Shown here: piece after piece, positions 1 through 8,606 of the stretch
Layout: each line of letters begins with the position of its first letter
How positions within the stretch are numbered: the stretch's first letter is position 1
Assembly: GCA_024232355.1 (NCBI GenBank)
Contig: JAAEPW010000061.1
Coordinates: 1-56,541 of the forward strand
Length of the DNA stretch: 56,541 nt
Direction of reading: 5' to 3'
Source of the DNA: Chloroflexota bacterium
Lineage (GTDB): Bacteria > Chloroflexota > Anaerolineae > B4-G1
The notes under the pieces: generated by a model
Databases searched by the model: none
Told to the model about the DNA's origin: nothing
The model's input: only the letters and a program-made list of their open reading frames with translations
Position numbers and translations under genes: made by a program

Positions 1-357
1 GGTAAACGCGAGGGAAACTCTCTCTTAGCCTCAGCTCATACGAACGTGCAGAAACTCTTCGGTACGGATGATCCTTACTCGATACTGGGTTTCTCGCCTG
101 CCTCTCAGCCCTTCACACTAGTCAAAAGTGTCCAATCAGTTGCTGGCTAGAGAGGGTCTATCAAGTGCTCTCATGAACACTACCGAAAATTGACATGATC
201 AGCATCAAGGCATTGTTATTAGTCGCATAACCTTCGGTGTCAGAAGTCACTTGTATAGTTAAACGCCTAGATGTACAATCTAAAGCACAATGACATAATC
301 GTTTGAGCAAGCCATCCAAGAGGCTTGCCCTACTGACAAAATCAAGGGGAGGAAATC
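1..357. other. Intergenic leader upstream of the first gene
   Basis: I see no credible gene in this stretch. It holds a possible promoter (251-279, listed separately) and a short hairpin in the leader of the next gene. The hairpin arms are GCAAGCC at 307-313 and GGCTTGC at 322-328. The window starts inside this gap, so part of an upstream terminator may be cut off. Confidence 0.5.
251..279 (+). promoter_or_regulatory. Possible sigma-70 promoter of the Ldh_2 gene
   Basis: TTGTAT (251-256) and TACAAT (274-279) are separated by 17 bases, about 80 bases before the start codon at 358. Both hexamers match the sigma-70 consensus at four or five of six positions. Spacing and location fit, but no experimental support is available. 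Confidence 0.4.
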
Positions 358-1461
358 ATGGCAGAAAAACAAGCGTTACTAGTCCAGGCAGAACCTCTGA
401 CAGATTTTTGCGTGCAGGTATTCCAAAAGCTGGGCATGCCAGAAGAAGATGCCCGCATCACTACCGACGTGTTGGTAGAAGCCAACCTGCGCGGGACCGA
501 TAGCCACGGCGTGGCCCGCCTGCGTCGTTACGTCAACGGCATACGAGACGGTATGATGATCGTTCAGCCCGAGGTCAAAGTAGAGGTCGAGACCCCGGTC
601 ACAGCCACGGTGGACGCCGGGGCAGGCTTGGGCCAACCGGTCTCTTACCGGGCTATGGAGACGGCCATTCAAAAGGCGGTGGACTATGGAGCCGGGTTCG
701 TCACCGTGCGCAACTCGAACCACTATGGCATTGCCGGATATTATGCGATGATGGCCCTCGAACACGACTGCATCGGCATGTCGATGACCAATGCTGCCGT
801 GCTGGCTGTTCCCACCTTTGGGCGAGATTCGATGCTGGGCACCAACCCCATCGCCATCGCGGCCCCGGCGAACGAGGAACGGCCCTTTGTGATGGACATG
901 GCCACCACCACCGTACCGCGCGGCAAGCTGGAGGTGTACAACCGTCAAGAAAAGCCCCTCCCGATGGGTTGGGCCACCGACGAGACCGGCACACCCACCG
1001 ACGACGCCGGGCGGGTGCTGGACAACTTTATCGAGCGAGCCGGTGGCGGACTTTTGCCGTTGGGCGGAGCCGGAGAACTGCTGGGCGGTCACAAGGGATA
1101 CGGCCTGATGATGTGGGTGGACGTCTTTTGCGCCATCCTTTCCGGCGCATCTTATGCAAACATGGTCTACCCCAAGACCCCCGAAGGCAAGCCGCTTCCT
1201 TCAGACATTGGACACTTTTTCGGTGCCTGGCGCGTGGACGCTTTCCGGCCCGTGGACGAGTTCAAGGCCGCTATGGACGATCTACAGCAACGCATCAAAA
1301 AGACTCCCCAGGCGAAGGGTGCGAGCCGCATCTATATTCACGGCGAGAAAGAGTACGAAGAAGCAGATGTCCGCTCCCGCGACGGCATCCCCCTCAATCC
1401 CAAAGTCGCCGCAGACCTCAAGGCAATTGGGGAAGAAGTGGGCGTAGAATACAACCTGTAG
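358..1461 (+). CDS. Ldh_2 family malate/L-lactate-type dehydrogenase
   Basis: This 367-residue protein belongs to the Ldh_2 (malate/L-lactate/ureidoglycolate dehydrogenase) family of NAD(P)-dependent 2-hydroxyacid dehydrogenases, which is unrelated to classical Rossmann LDH. Visible family motifs are RGTDSHGVARL near residues 45-60, the VRNSNHYGIAGYY block with the family's conserved His, the MLGTNPIAIAAPA segment, FVMDMATTTVPRGK, and a C-terminal GHKGYGL block. Length is normal. The start is set by a strong GGGGAGGA ribosome site just before the ATG. It is followed by LarA and GlcF/GlcD-type genes, so lactate, malate or a related hydroxyacid is the likely substrate; substrate and cofactor cannot be told from sequence alone. 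Confidence 0.85.
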   Translation: MAEKQALLVQAEPLTDFCVQVFQKLGMPEEDARITTDVLVEANLRGTDSHGVARLRRYVNGIRDGMMIVQPEVKVEVETPVTATVDAGAGLGQPVSYRAMETAIQKAVDYGAGFVTVRNSNHYGIAGYYAMMALEHDCIGMSMTNAAVLAVPTFGRDSMLGTNPIAIAAPANEERPFVMDMATTTVPRGKLEVYNRQEKPLPMGWATDETGTPTDDAGRVLDNFIERAGGGLLPLGGAGELLGGHKGYGLMMWVDVFCAILSGASYANMVYPKTPEGKPLPSDIGHFFGAWRVDAFRPVDEFKAAMDDLQQRIKKTPQAKGASRIYIHGEKEYEEADVRSRDGIPLNPKVAADLKAIGEEVGVEYNL

Positions 1462-1474
1462 TAATATCAAAATC

Positions 1475-1540
1475 CTGTAGCATAGGGCCTTGTGCCCGTC
1501 GTTCGTTCACAAGACTCGCCCACAAGGGGCTATGCTACAG
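1475..1540. repeat. 66-bp imperfect palindrome
   Basis: Two 20-base arms (1475-1494 and 1521-1540) are inverted copies that match at 18 of 20 positions. They sit right after the Ldh_2 stop and before the four-helix-bundle gene. There is no T-run, so it is probably a small dispersed intergenic palindrome and not an ordinary terminator. Confidence 0.6.
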
Positions 1541-1570
1541 GTAACTTTTTGATTTGAACAAAAGATTTTT

Positions 1571-1951
1571 ATGACGACTGTCGAGCGCTTTGAAGATACG
1601 CCGGTCTGGCAACAAGCCCGCGAGATTGTGCGTGCCGTGTACCAGATGACAAAAGACTTTCCGTCGAACGAGAAACTCGGCCTTACCATGCAAATACAGG
1701 GATCGGCGGTCTATACAATGTCTAGCATCGCCGAGGGTTTCGAGTGCAGCACGGTCCAAGAGTGTATCAACTTTTTGCATATAGCCAAAAGTTCCAATGG
1801 CCGCGTTCGCTCGTACGCCTATGTGGCTCTCGATCTATGGTACATCTTGCAAGGCGAATGCGACAACCTGATTCGACACTGCGAAACACTCTCCAAACAC
1901 CTCAACGAATCCATCGAGCAATTAGAACACACAATCAACGATGCAGAATAA
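1571..1951 (+). CDS. Four helix bundle protein (S23/IVP family)
   Basis: This 126-residue protein matches the four-helix-bundle family first known from intervening sequences in 23S rRNA genes. It shows FEDTPVWQQAREIVRAVY at the N terminus, then the IQGSAVYTMSSIAEGFE core and a SYAYVALDL helix. The family is common in environmental bacteria and is often linked to mobile or accessory DNA; its function is unknown. No clear ribosome site precedes the ATG, and a palindrome lies immediately upstream. Both it and the next gene interrupt the hydroxyacid gene group, so the block may be a small insertion. Confidence 0.8.
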   Translation: MTTVERFEDTPVWQQAREIVRAVYQMTKDFPSNEKLGLTMQIQGSAVYTMSSIAEGFECSTVQECINFLHIAKSSNGRVRSYAYVALDLWYILQGECDNLIRHCETLSKHLNESIEQLEHTINDAE

Positions 1952-1975
1952 TCTTGCACCGTACTCAAGGAGACC

Positions 1976-2236
1976 ATGCCAAAGACAATCACAGCAAACC
2001 AAGCACAGACACATTTGAGCGACATCATACGCCAAATCGTCGAGAACGGCGACCCGATCATTGTAGAACAAGCGGGCATCCCCCAAGTTGCCGTCATCTC
2101 GTTGGCCGACCTGGAGCGGCTATGCGAGCCAACGACTTTGGGTCACAACGGCAAAACATTCGACTCCCCCAACACAACAAAATCCAACTTGTGGGAAGAA
2201 TTTGAGCGCGAACTGCAAGACCTGTCAATCGAGTAG
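1976..2236 (+). CDS. Phd/YefM-type antitoxin
   Basis: This 86-residue protein begins with the Phd/YefM fold, MPKTITANQAQTHLSDIIRQ, followed by GDPIIVEQAGIPQVAVISLADLERL. Such antitoxins bind operator DNA through the N-terminal domain and neutralise a partner toxin through the C-terminal tail. The CAAGGAGACC ribosome site fits the ATG. No Doc, YoeB or VapC-like toxin lies next to it: upstream is the four-helix-bundle gene and downstream is the racemase, 16 bases away. It is therefore an orphan antitoxin, or pairs with a toxin elsewhere. Confidence 0.8.
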   Translation: MPKTITANQAQTHLSDIIRQIVENGDPIIVEQAGIPQVAVISLADLERLCEPTTLGHNGKTFDSPNTTKSNLWEEFERELQDLSIE

Positions 2237-2252
2237 AGGAAAAAAAAAGTTA

Positions 2253-3554
2253 ATGACAGACACAATCACGTATTCCATTCCATACAGCAAAACCGAGATC
2301 GAATTCAGTCTGCCGCCCAGTATGCGCGGCACAGTACTCGTGTCTAAAAAAGCCGAGCCTCTGGCCGACGTGGAAAAAGCCATCAATGAGACCCTGGCCA
2401 ACCCCATCGGCACGCCGCCGCTGCAAGAAATGGCCAATCCCGGGGATCGCGTGTGCATCACATTCACCGACATCACCCGCGCCAGCCCCGACTATTTGCT
2501 GGTTCCGGCCATCCTACGCAAGCTAGAGGCCGCGGGCGTCCGCGACGAGGATATCACCCTGCTCTGCGGCATCGGCCTGCACCGGGATTCGACGCCCGAG
2601 GAAAAGGTCGCCAAGCTGGGTCAGGCCGTGGTAGACCGCTACCGCGTGATCGACAACGAGCCGCAGAACCCCGATGCCCTGGTCGACCTAGGGGTAACGG
2701 CTGGCGGCGTGCCGGTATCCGCTCACCGGGTGGCGGTGGAGGCGGACCTGCTGATCGCCACCGGGATCGTCGAGCCGCACCAGTACGCCGGTTACTCGGG
2801 CGGGCGCAAGACGTTGGCGGTGGGAGCGGCAGGCGAAGCCCTTATTGCCCACACCCACGGTCCGGCCTTTATCGACGACCCCAACGCCCGGCTGGGCCGC
2901 ATCGACGGCAACCCATTCCATGACGCCGTCACCGAGGCCGCCCGCCGCGCGAATCTGCGCTTTATCATCAATGTGGTGATGGACGATGCAAAGCGGGTCG
3001 TGTGCGTCAAGGCCGGGGAGCCGGTCGAGACCCACGCCCAGTTGGTCGACTTTGCCCGCTCGATTTACGAGGTGCCTATTCCGCACCAGTACGACGTCGC
3101 CATCGGCGGGGTGGGCTTTCCCAAGGACGCCAACCTCTACCAGGCCAGCCGCGCCGCGTCCTACCTGTTTTTCGCGCCGACGCCGGTCGTCAAACCGGGT
3201 GGGTTTCTCATCGTCCCGGCCCGCTGTGAGGAGGGCGCGGGCGACGGGGTGGGGGAGCAGCGATTCCTCAGCGGCATGCGAAACGCCCCCGATATTCAAA
3301 CCGTCCTAGACGACGCCCGCCAGCACGGCTACCCACCAGGCCAGCAGCGGGCTTTTGTCATGGCCAAGGTGCTGGAAAAGGCCCGCGTCGTCATCGTCGG
3401 CAGCGAGACCCCCGACGTGGTCACAGACTGCAAGATGACGGCCGTCGAGACGATGGAAGAGGCCATAAAACTAGCAGCGAGCGAACTGGGTGCCGAATTA
3501 GATGTGCTCATCGTGCCCCACGCACTGCTGACACTGCCAGTTGTCACTGAGTAA
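2253..3554 (+). CDS. larA: LarA-type nickel-dependent lactate racemase
   Basis: This 433-residue protein is of the LarA/DUF2088 family, which interconverts D- and L-lactate (or related 2-hydroxyacids) with a nickel-pincer nucleotide cofactor. Recognisable parts are the ITRASPD segment, the GIGLHRDST block carrying a conserved His, the EPHQYAGYSGGRKTLAVG block with the Lys that corresponds to the pincer lysine, and IAHTHG with a further His. The ATG at 2253 is chosen because AGAGGA precedes it; the open frame runs further upstream through the antitoxin gene. The cofactor genes larB, larC and larE are not in the window. The neighbouring oxidase pair supports a role in lactate use, but related racemases act on other hydroxyacids. 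Confidence 0.8.
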   Translation: MTDTITYSIPYSKTEIEFSLPPSMRGTVLVSKKAEPLADVEKAINETLANPIGTPPLQEMANPGDRVCITFTDITRASPDYLLVPAILRKLEAAGVRDEDITLLCGIGLHRDSTPEEKVAKLGQAVVDRYRVIDNEPQNPDALVDLGVTAGGVPVSAHRVAVEADLLIATGIVEPHQYAGYSGGRKTLAVGAAGEALIAHTHGPAFIDDPNARLGRIDGNPFHDAVTEAARRANLRFIINVVMDDAKRVVCVKAGEPVETHAQLVDFARSIYEVPIPHQYDVAIGGVGFPKDANLYQASRAASYLFFAPTPVVKPGGFLIVPARCEEGAGDGVGEQRFLSGMRNAPDIQTVLDDARQHGYPPGQQRAFVMAKVLEKARVVIVGSETPDVVTDCKMTAVETMEEAIKLAASELGAELDVLIVPHALLTLPVVTE

Positions 3555-3559
3555 CACAA

Positions 3560-3680
3560 GCTGTTACTGTTTATGCTATCTATATTGGACACAGAGATGC
3601 ACAGAGAATACACAAACCTTTCTCTGTGTTCCTCTGTGAAATACTCTGTGTAACATATCAAGTTGAGCAGTAACATAAAT
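3560..3680. repeat. Nested palindromic repeat with ACACAGAG/CTCTGTGT arms
   Basis: The gap before the Fe-S gene contains several inverted copies of ACACAGAG and CTCTGTG between about 3588 and 3650. They are framed by an outer pair, CTGTTACTG and CAGTAAC. This looks like a dispersed intergenic repeat that would fold strongly in RNA. I see no gene in it. Confidence 0.5.
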
Positions 3681-3700
3681 TTTGATTCAAAGGAAATTGT

Positions 3701-4981
3701 ATGCCAAAACCAACCGACATTCACGCCCCCGCTGAGGACGATTACGTATATTGTATCCGCTGCGGCCTCTGCCTGGCCGCCTGCCCGACCTATCGGGAAT
3801 ATCTCACCGAGACATCTTCCCCCCGCGGACGGATCGTCATGACGCGCCAGGCCATGGAAGGGAATCTCGAACTGAGTCCCAACCTGTTCGAGCAGATGTA
3901 TTCTTGCTTTGGATGCCTGGCCTGCAACGACATCTGCCCGGTGGGCAACGCCCCCGGCAATCTCGCCATCGAGATGCGGTACGTGCAAGAGCAGGTAAAA
4001 CCGGCAGGATGGAAAAAGCCCCTTTTCCGCGGCCTCATCCCCCATCCCGGACGGATGGAGTTGGCCACGCTGCCGCTCCGCATCTATGAGAAATTTGGGC
4101 TGCGCCGCCTGTTCTACGCGCTGGGGCTGCGCAAGCTGATGCCGACCTATTTGCGCGACTTGGAATCCATGCTGCCCCACCTGCCTCAGCGGCCCCTGCG
4201 GCAAATATTGCCAGAGGTGACGCCCGCGAAAGGCGAGGCCCGCCACAAGGTCGGGTTTTTCCTGGGCTGCGCCCAAAGTCTGCTGTTTGCCGAAGAGAGC
4301 GCGGCCACCGTCCGTATCTTGGCCCGCAACGGCTGCACGGTCATCACGCCCAAAGAGGTCAAGTGCTGCGGTATGCCGTCCGTTGGCTACGGCCAGCGCG
4401 AGGTCACCCTCGACTTGGCCCGCGAGAATATCGAGCTATTCGAGCAGTACGACGTGGACGTCATCGTCACCGACTGCGCCACCTGCGGCTCGACGCTCAA
4501 AGAGTACGTCGAGTTCCTGGAGGACGATCCCGAATGGGCCGAGCGTGCCAAGGCCTTTAGCGAAAAGATGCGGGACATTAACGAGTTCCTGATGGAGATC
4601 CCGCTGGAGAAACCCAAGGGACGGCTGGATATGCGCGTCACCTACCACGACCCCTGCCACCTGCGGCGCGCGCAGGGCGTGTGGGAGCAACCCCGCGCGT
4701 TGATGGAGATGATCGACGGCGTCGAGTTTGTCGAGATGGAAGAGGCCGATTGGTGCTGCGGTTCGGCGGGCACCCAACTCATCACCCATCCCGAAACCTC
4801 GCTCAAGGTGATGAAGCGCAAGATGGAGAACGTCAAGGCCACAGGCGCGCAGGCCGTCGCATCGGGCTGCCCCGGCTGCCAGATGCAGTTGAACGTCGGC
4901 ATACGGCGAAATGGATTAGATGTAGAAGTGGTGCACCCGGTGATATTGTTGGATCGGGCGTATAGCCAAGTAGAAGAGTAA
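3701..4981 (+). CDS. glcF: (Fe-S)-binding subunit of a glycolate/lactate-type oxidase (GlcF-like)
   Basis: This 426-residue protein has two N-terminal [4Fe-4S] motifs (CIRCGLCLAACP near residues 18-30 and CFGCLACNDICP near 68-80). Two cysteine-rich CCG domains follow, with CCGMP, CATCGS, the DPCH block, CCGSAGT and CPGCQMQ. This is the GlcF/heterodisulfide-reductase-D layout. Such subunits pass electrons from an FAD-dependent hydroxyacid dehydrogenase to the quinone pool. The GlcD-like partner follows after only 15 bases, so the two are almost certainly cotranscribed. Whether glycolate or D-lactate is oxidised is not decided by sequence, but the adjacent racemase favours lactate. Confidence 0.85.
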   Translation: MPKPTDIHAPAEDDYVYCIRCGLCLAACPTYREYLTETSSPRGRIVMTRQAMEGNLELSPNLFEQMYSCFGCLACNDICPVGNAPGNLAIEMRYVQEQVKPAGWKKPLFRGLIPHPGRMELATLPLRIYEKFGLRRLFYALGLRKLMPTYLRDLESMLPHLPQRPLRQILPEVTPAKGEARHKVGFFLGCAQSLLFAEESAATVRILARNGCTVITPKEVKCCGMPSVGYGQREVTLDLARENIELFEQYDVDVIVTDCATCGSTLKEYVEFLEDDPEWAERAKAFSEKMRDINEFLMEIPLEKPKGRLDMRVTYHDPCHLRRAQGVWEQPRALMEMIDGVEFVEMEEADWCCGSAGTQLITHPETSLKVMKRKMENVKATGAQAVASGCPGCQMQLNVGIRRNGLDVEVVHPVILLDRAYSQVEE

Positions 4982-4996
4982 ACGAGGAAAAGAATT

Positions 4997-6382
4997 ATGT
5001 TGAGTCAATCAGTTATAAAGCAATTACAAGACATTGTTGGCAAAGACGGGGTTTTGAACACTCCCGAGGATTTGGTGGCTTATTCATTTGACGGCACCTT
5101 TGCCGAGCACCGGCCCGACGTAGCCGTGCTGCCGACGACAACGGAGCAGGTGAGCGAGATTATGAAATTGGCCACCCGCGAGCGTCTCCCCATCATCGCC
5201 CGGGGTATGGCGACCGGCCTGGCAGCGGCATCGGTTCCCTTTGACGGGGGCGTTGCCCTCTCACTGACGCGGATGAACCGCATCCTCGAAATTGACGAGG
5301 AAAATATGACGGCCCACGTCGAGGCGGGCGTCATCCCTGCCGAGCTGCAAAAGCACGTGGAAAAAACGGGACTGTTCTATCCCCCCGATCCTTCCAGTGT
5401 CCGGCAGTCGACCATGGGCGGGAATATTGCCTGCAACGCCGGCGGCCCCCGCTGCCTCAAGTATGGCATCACCGGCGACTACGTGCTGGGCCTCACCACC
5501 GTCCTGGCCGATGGGCGCGTGCTCAAGAGCGGCGGCAAGATGATCAAGGACGTCGTCGGCTACGACCTAAACTCGCTCTTTACTGGCTCGGAGGGCACGC
5601 TGGGCATCATCACCGAGGCCCTGATGCGGCTGACGGCCAAACCTCAATTCGCCCGCACCGCCCGCGCCGAATTTATGACACTGGACGACGCTGCCAAAAC
5701 CGTCAACGCCATCCTCAGCACCGGCATCGTCCCCGCCACCTTGGAACTGATGGATGAGACGGCCATCGCCTGCATTGAGGAAGCGATGCAACTGGGGCTG
5801 CCCCTGGACGTGGCGGCGATCCTGCTCATCGAGACCGACGGCTCCGACGAGGAAGCCGTGGTTCGAGAGATCGAGGCCGCAGCCCGCATCTGCCGGGAGA
5901 ACGGCGCGCGCGAGGTGAACGTGGCAAAAGATGAAGAGGAACGGGCGAGCTTGTGGAAGGCCCGCCGGTCGATCTCGCCCTCGCTGGCCCGCCGAGCGCC
6001 CAACAAGCTGGGGGAAGACATCACCGTGCCCCGCAGCGCCATCCCCGAGGCGGCACGCCGCATCAAAGAGATCAGCGCCAAGTACGACTTGCCCATCGTC
6101 GTCTTTGGCCACGCTGGCGACGGCAATCTGCATCCCAACATCCTCTTTGACAAGCGCAACCCCGAACAGTGGGCCAAGATCGAGCCCATCGTGGGAGAGC
6201 TTTTTGACGTGGCGCTGGAGCTGGGGGGAACGCTCTCCGGCGAGCACGGCGTGGGCACGCTCAAACGCCCCTACATGAAAAAGGCGCTGGGGTCGCTTTC
6301 GCTGGAAATTCAGCGGGGCATCAAGCAAGCGTTTGACCCACTGAACATACTGAATCCGGGAAAGGTGCTACCAGACGCGTAA
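4997..6382 (+). CDS. glcD: FAD-linked 2-hydroxyacid oxidase (GlcD-like)
   Basis: This 461-residue protein is of the GlcD/D-lactate dehydrogenase family. An N-terminal FAD-binding domain shows VLPTTTEQV, GMATGLAAASVP, PDPSS, STMGGNIACNAGG and GSEGTLGII. A C-terminal FAD-oxidase domain shows the GHAGDGNLHPN block and SGEHGVGTLKR. It oxidises glycolate or D-lactate to the keto acid and reduces FAD, which the upstream Fe-S protein reoxidises. Length is normal and the gene appears intact. GAGGAAA precedes the ATG. With the racemase upstream it would let both lactate enantiomers feed one enzyme. Confidence 0.88.
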   Translation: MLSQSVIKQLQDIVGKDGVLNTPEDLVAYSFDGTFAEHRPDVAVLPTTTEQVSEIMKLATRERLPIIARGMATGLAAASVPFDGGVALSLTRMNRILEIDEENMTAHVEAGVIPAELQKHVEKTGLFYPPDPSSVRQSTMGGNIACNAGGPRCLKYGITGDYVLGLTTVLADGRVLKSGGKMIKDVVGYDLNSLFTGSEGTLGIITEALMRLTAKPQFARTARAEFMTLDDAAKTVNAILSTGIVPATLELMDETAIACIEEAMQLGLPLDVAAILLIETDGSDEEAVVREIEAAARICRENGAREVNVAKDEEERASLWKARRSISPSLARRAPNKLGEDITVPRSAIPEAARRIKEISAKYDLPIVVFGHAGDGNLHPNILFDKRNPEQWAKIEPIVGELFDVALELGGTLSGEHGVGTLKRPYMKKALGSLSLEIQRGIKQAFDPLNILNPGKVLPDA

Positions 6383-6428
6383 CGCACGAAACGCGCCCGT
6401 TCAGGGGCGCAAATGTAAGGAAATAACG

Positions 6429-6527
6429 ATGACCGTCACAAAGAAAGATTCGGTGCATGTCTATCTGGGAGAAAGACATCCCAACATCCAGTCCTGGCGA
6501 ACTTTTGGTGGAACAGTCATCCAATAG
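6429..6527 (+). CDS. Possible 32-residue small protein
   Basis: A short reading frame starts at an ATG placed six bases after TAAGGA and encodes 32 residues, MTVTKKDSVHVYLGERHP followed by a short tail. I recognise no family. It lies between glcD and the PEP carboxykinase gene and is followed directly by a perfect hairpin (6539-6561). The good ribosome site is the only positive evidence, and codon statistics on 32 residues are not decisive. Confidence 0.3.
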   Translation: MTVTKKDSVHVYLGERHPNIQSWRTFGGTVIQ

Positions 6528-6538
6528 CTAGAGAACTT

Positions 6539-6561
6539 GACGCGGACATGTTGTCCGCGTC
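6539..6561 (+). terminator. Perfect 10-bp GC-rich hairpin before pckG
   Basis: GACGCGGACA (6539-6548) and its exact inverse TGTCCGCGTC (6552-6561) flank a three-base loop. A run of five T residues follows a few bases later. It probably ends transcription of the upstream hydroxyacid genes. It could instead be an operator or leader element of the PEP carboxykinase gene, which starts 35 bases downstream. Confidence 0.55.
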
Positions 6562-6595
6562 TTGAGAATTTTTGACACAATACAAGGAGCACAAC

Positions 6596-8566
6596 ATGTT
6601 AGAATTGAACAAAGGTGTTGACATCCTCGCCGACGTCGGCGGGATCAATACCCTAGACGAAGCAAAAGCCCTGTTCGAGGCCCGATGCGACCCGGAAAGT
6701 TTGGCCCGGCTGGCCAAGATCAGCAACGAACAAGCGCTGCTGAAAATCGCAAACGCGATATCAATGACCGATCCCGACGCGGTCTTTGTAAACACCGGAT
6801 CAGACGCGGACGTTCAAAAAGCCAGGGAGATGAGCCTGGAAAAAGGTGAGGAAAAACCCCTGGCGATGAAGGATCACACGATCCACTTTGACCTGCCCCA
6901 GGAGCAAGCGCGCATCATCAAGCAGACATTCTACATTGTGAACGCGGACGAAGAGACCAGCACGATGGCCAAGAAAACCCTCAGGAGCGAGGCGCACGAG
7001 TACGTTCGGACCCACATGACGGGAATCGCCAAGGGAAAGACGCTGTTCGTGGGTTTCTTTAGCCGGGGTCCCATCGGCGCTCAGGCCGCCATTCCGGCGC
7101 TAGAGATCACCACGTCCACCTATGTGATGCACTCGGCGAACATTTTGTACCGGAACGTCTATCACCAGTTTGACCAAGAAGCGGAGCGTTATGGGCTGTT
7201 CTTTACCAACGTCCACGGCGAGGGATTGAACAGGCCGGAAGACCTGCCCAACGCGCGGGTATTCATGGACCGCAGTTGGCTGACGACGTTCTCAATGTTC
7301 TGTACGTACGCCGGAAACACGCTTTTGCTCAAAAAAGGCAACCACCGGTTCGCGGTCGACTTGGCGACGTATTTTGGCAAAGAAAAGGAACTATCGGAGC
7401 ACATGTTCGTCACGGGCCTGACGGGACCCGGCGGACGCAAGACCTTTTGTGCCGGAGCCGCGCCCTCGGGATGCGGCAAGACCACGACCGCTATGGTCGG
7501 CTCGGATTTCATCGGCGACGACCTGGCCCAACTGTGGATCGCTGAGGATGGTACGCTGCGGGGCATCAACCCAGAAAAGGGCATGTTTGGCATCGTCCGG
7601 GACGTGAACGCCGAGGGCGATCCCTACTTGATGAAGGTCCTGAGAAAAGAGGGCGCCGAAGTGATCTGGTCGAACGTATTGGTCGACGAGAACCAGGTGC
7701 CGCATTGGGAAGGGAACGGCGAGGAACATCCCAACAAAGGATTCAACTTTCAGGGCGAGTGGTGGGAAGGCAAGACGGACGACAGTGATGAGCTGATCCC
7801 CATTTCTCATCCCAACTCGCGCTGCACGCTCGATAACGCATTCATCGACAACTATAACGAGGATGCTGCCGAAGACCCGCGTGGGGTCGAGATCAAGGTC
7901 ATCACCTACAGCGGGCGCGATAGCGACACGATGCCCCCGGTTTGGGTCGCCAAGAATCCCGACCAGGGCGTCGTCATTGGGGCCTCGATCATGTCGGCAG
8001 CGACCAAGACCGAGATCGGCGCATCGGGCGTCCGCCGTCAGCCTTGGGCCAACGAGCCGTTCATCGCCGGACCACTGGCCGACTATATGGACGCGCAGTT
8101 TACATTCTTTAACTCGGACAAACTCAAGAGCAAGCCCATTATGGCCGGGTTGAACTATTTCCTGACGTGCAAAGCCCGTGGCGAGGAGACGAACGGACTG
8201 CTCGGCGAAAAGCGCGACGTCAAAGTATGGCTCGGCTGGCTCGAACGCCGGGCGCACGGGGACGTCGGCGCGATTGAAACGCCCGTTGGCTTTATTCCCA
8301 AGTACGAGGACCTCAAAGATCTGTTTGCCGAGATCGGCAAAGAGTATCCGCGAGAACTCTACGACAAACAGTTTGCCCTCTATGTGGACAATATCGTCGG
8401 CAGAATCGATTTGCAGGAAAAAGCCTACCAGGAGCGGAGAAACACGCCTCCCAAATTGTTCCAAGTCTATGGGGAACAACGAGAGGGCCTCAACGCGCTC
8501 AAGGAGAAATACGGTCCGGTGGTTTCGGTTGAGCAATTGATCGAGGCTGCTGGAAGTAATGTATGA
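6596..8566 (+). CDS. pckG: Phosphoenolpyruvate carboxykinase, GTP-type
   Basis: This 656-residue enzyme interconverts oxaloacetate and PEP with a nucleotide triphosphate. It shows the carboxykinase P-loop APSGCGKTTTAM near residues 290-300, the metal-binding SDFIGDDLA that follows, the GRKTFCAGA segment and the IMAGLNYFLT region. The P-loop resembles the GTP-type PSACGKT more than the ATP-type GLSGTGKT. It is slightly longer than most GTP-type enzymes (about 600 residues). The start is the ATG at 6596, preceded by CAAGGAG; a TTG 24 bases earlier is also in frame but less likely. With malic enzyme nearby it links C3 and C4 metabolism, and with lactate as carbon source it would act in gluconeogenesis. 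Confidence 0.88.
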   Translation: MLELNKGVDILADVGGINTLDEAKALFEARCDPESLARLAKISNEQALLKIANAISMTDPDAVFVNTGSDADVQKAREMSLEKGEEKPLAMKDHTIHFDLPQEQARIIKQTFYIVNADEETSTMAKKTLRSEAHEYVRTHMTGIAKGKTLFVGFFSRGPIGAQAAIPALEITTSTYVMHSANILYRNVYHQFDQEAERYGLFFTNVHGEGLNRPEDLPNARVFMDRSWLTTFSMFCTYAGNTLLLKKGNHRFAVDLATYFGKEKELSEHMFVTGLTGPGGRKTFCAGAAPSGCGKTTTAMVGSDFIGDDLAQLWIAEDGTLRGINPEKGMFGIVRDVNAEGDPYLMKVLRKEGAEVIWSNVLVDENQVPHWEGNGEEHPNKGFNFQGEWWEGKTDDSDELIPISHPNSRCTLDNAFIDNYNEDAAEDPRGVEIKVITYSGRDSDTMPPVWVAKNPDQGVVIGASIMSAATKTEIGASGVRRQPWANEPFIAGPLADYMDAQFTFFNSDKLKSKPIMAGLNYFLTCKARGEETNGLLGEKRDVKVWLGWLERRAHGDVGAIETPVGFIPKYEDLKDLFAEIGKEYPRELYDKQFALYVDNIVGRIDLQEKAYQERRNTPPKLFQVYGEQREGLNALKEKYGPVVSVEQLIEAAGSNV

Positions 8567-8606
8567 GGCCTAGCGCCAGACCAAACGCGTTTGAATGGAG
8601 ACAAGA

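Noticed and set aside
379..1092. Long open frames opposite the Ldh_2, LarA, malic enzyme and PEP carboxykinase genes
   Set aside because: They are shadows of GC-rich coding sequence, with no ribosome site and no family-like motifs, and the genes on the other strand are clearly real.
3588..3650. ACACAGAG repeats as a CRISPR array
   Set aside because: The copies alternate in orientation, spacers are only a few bases and there are no cas genes.
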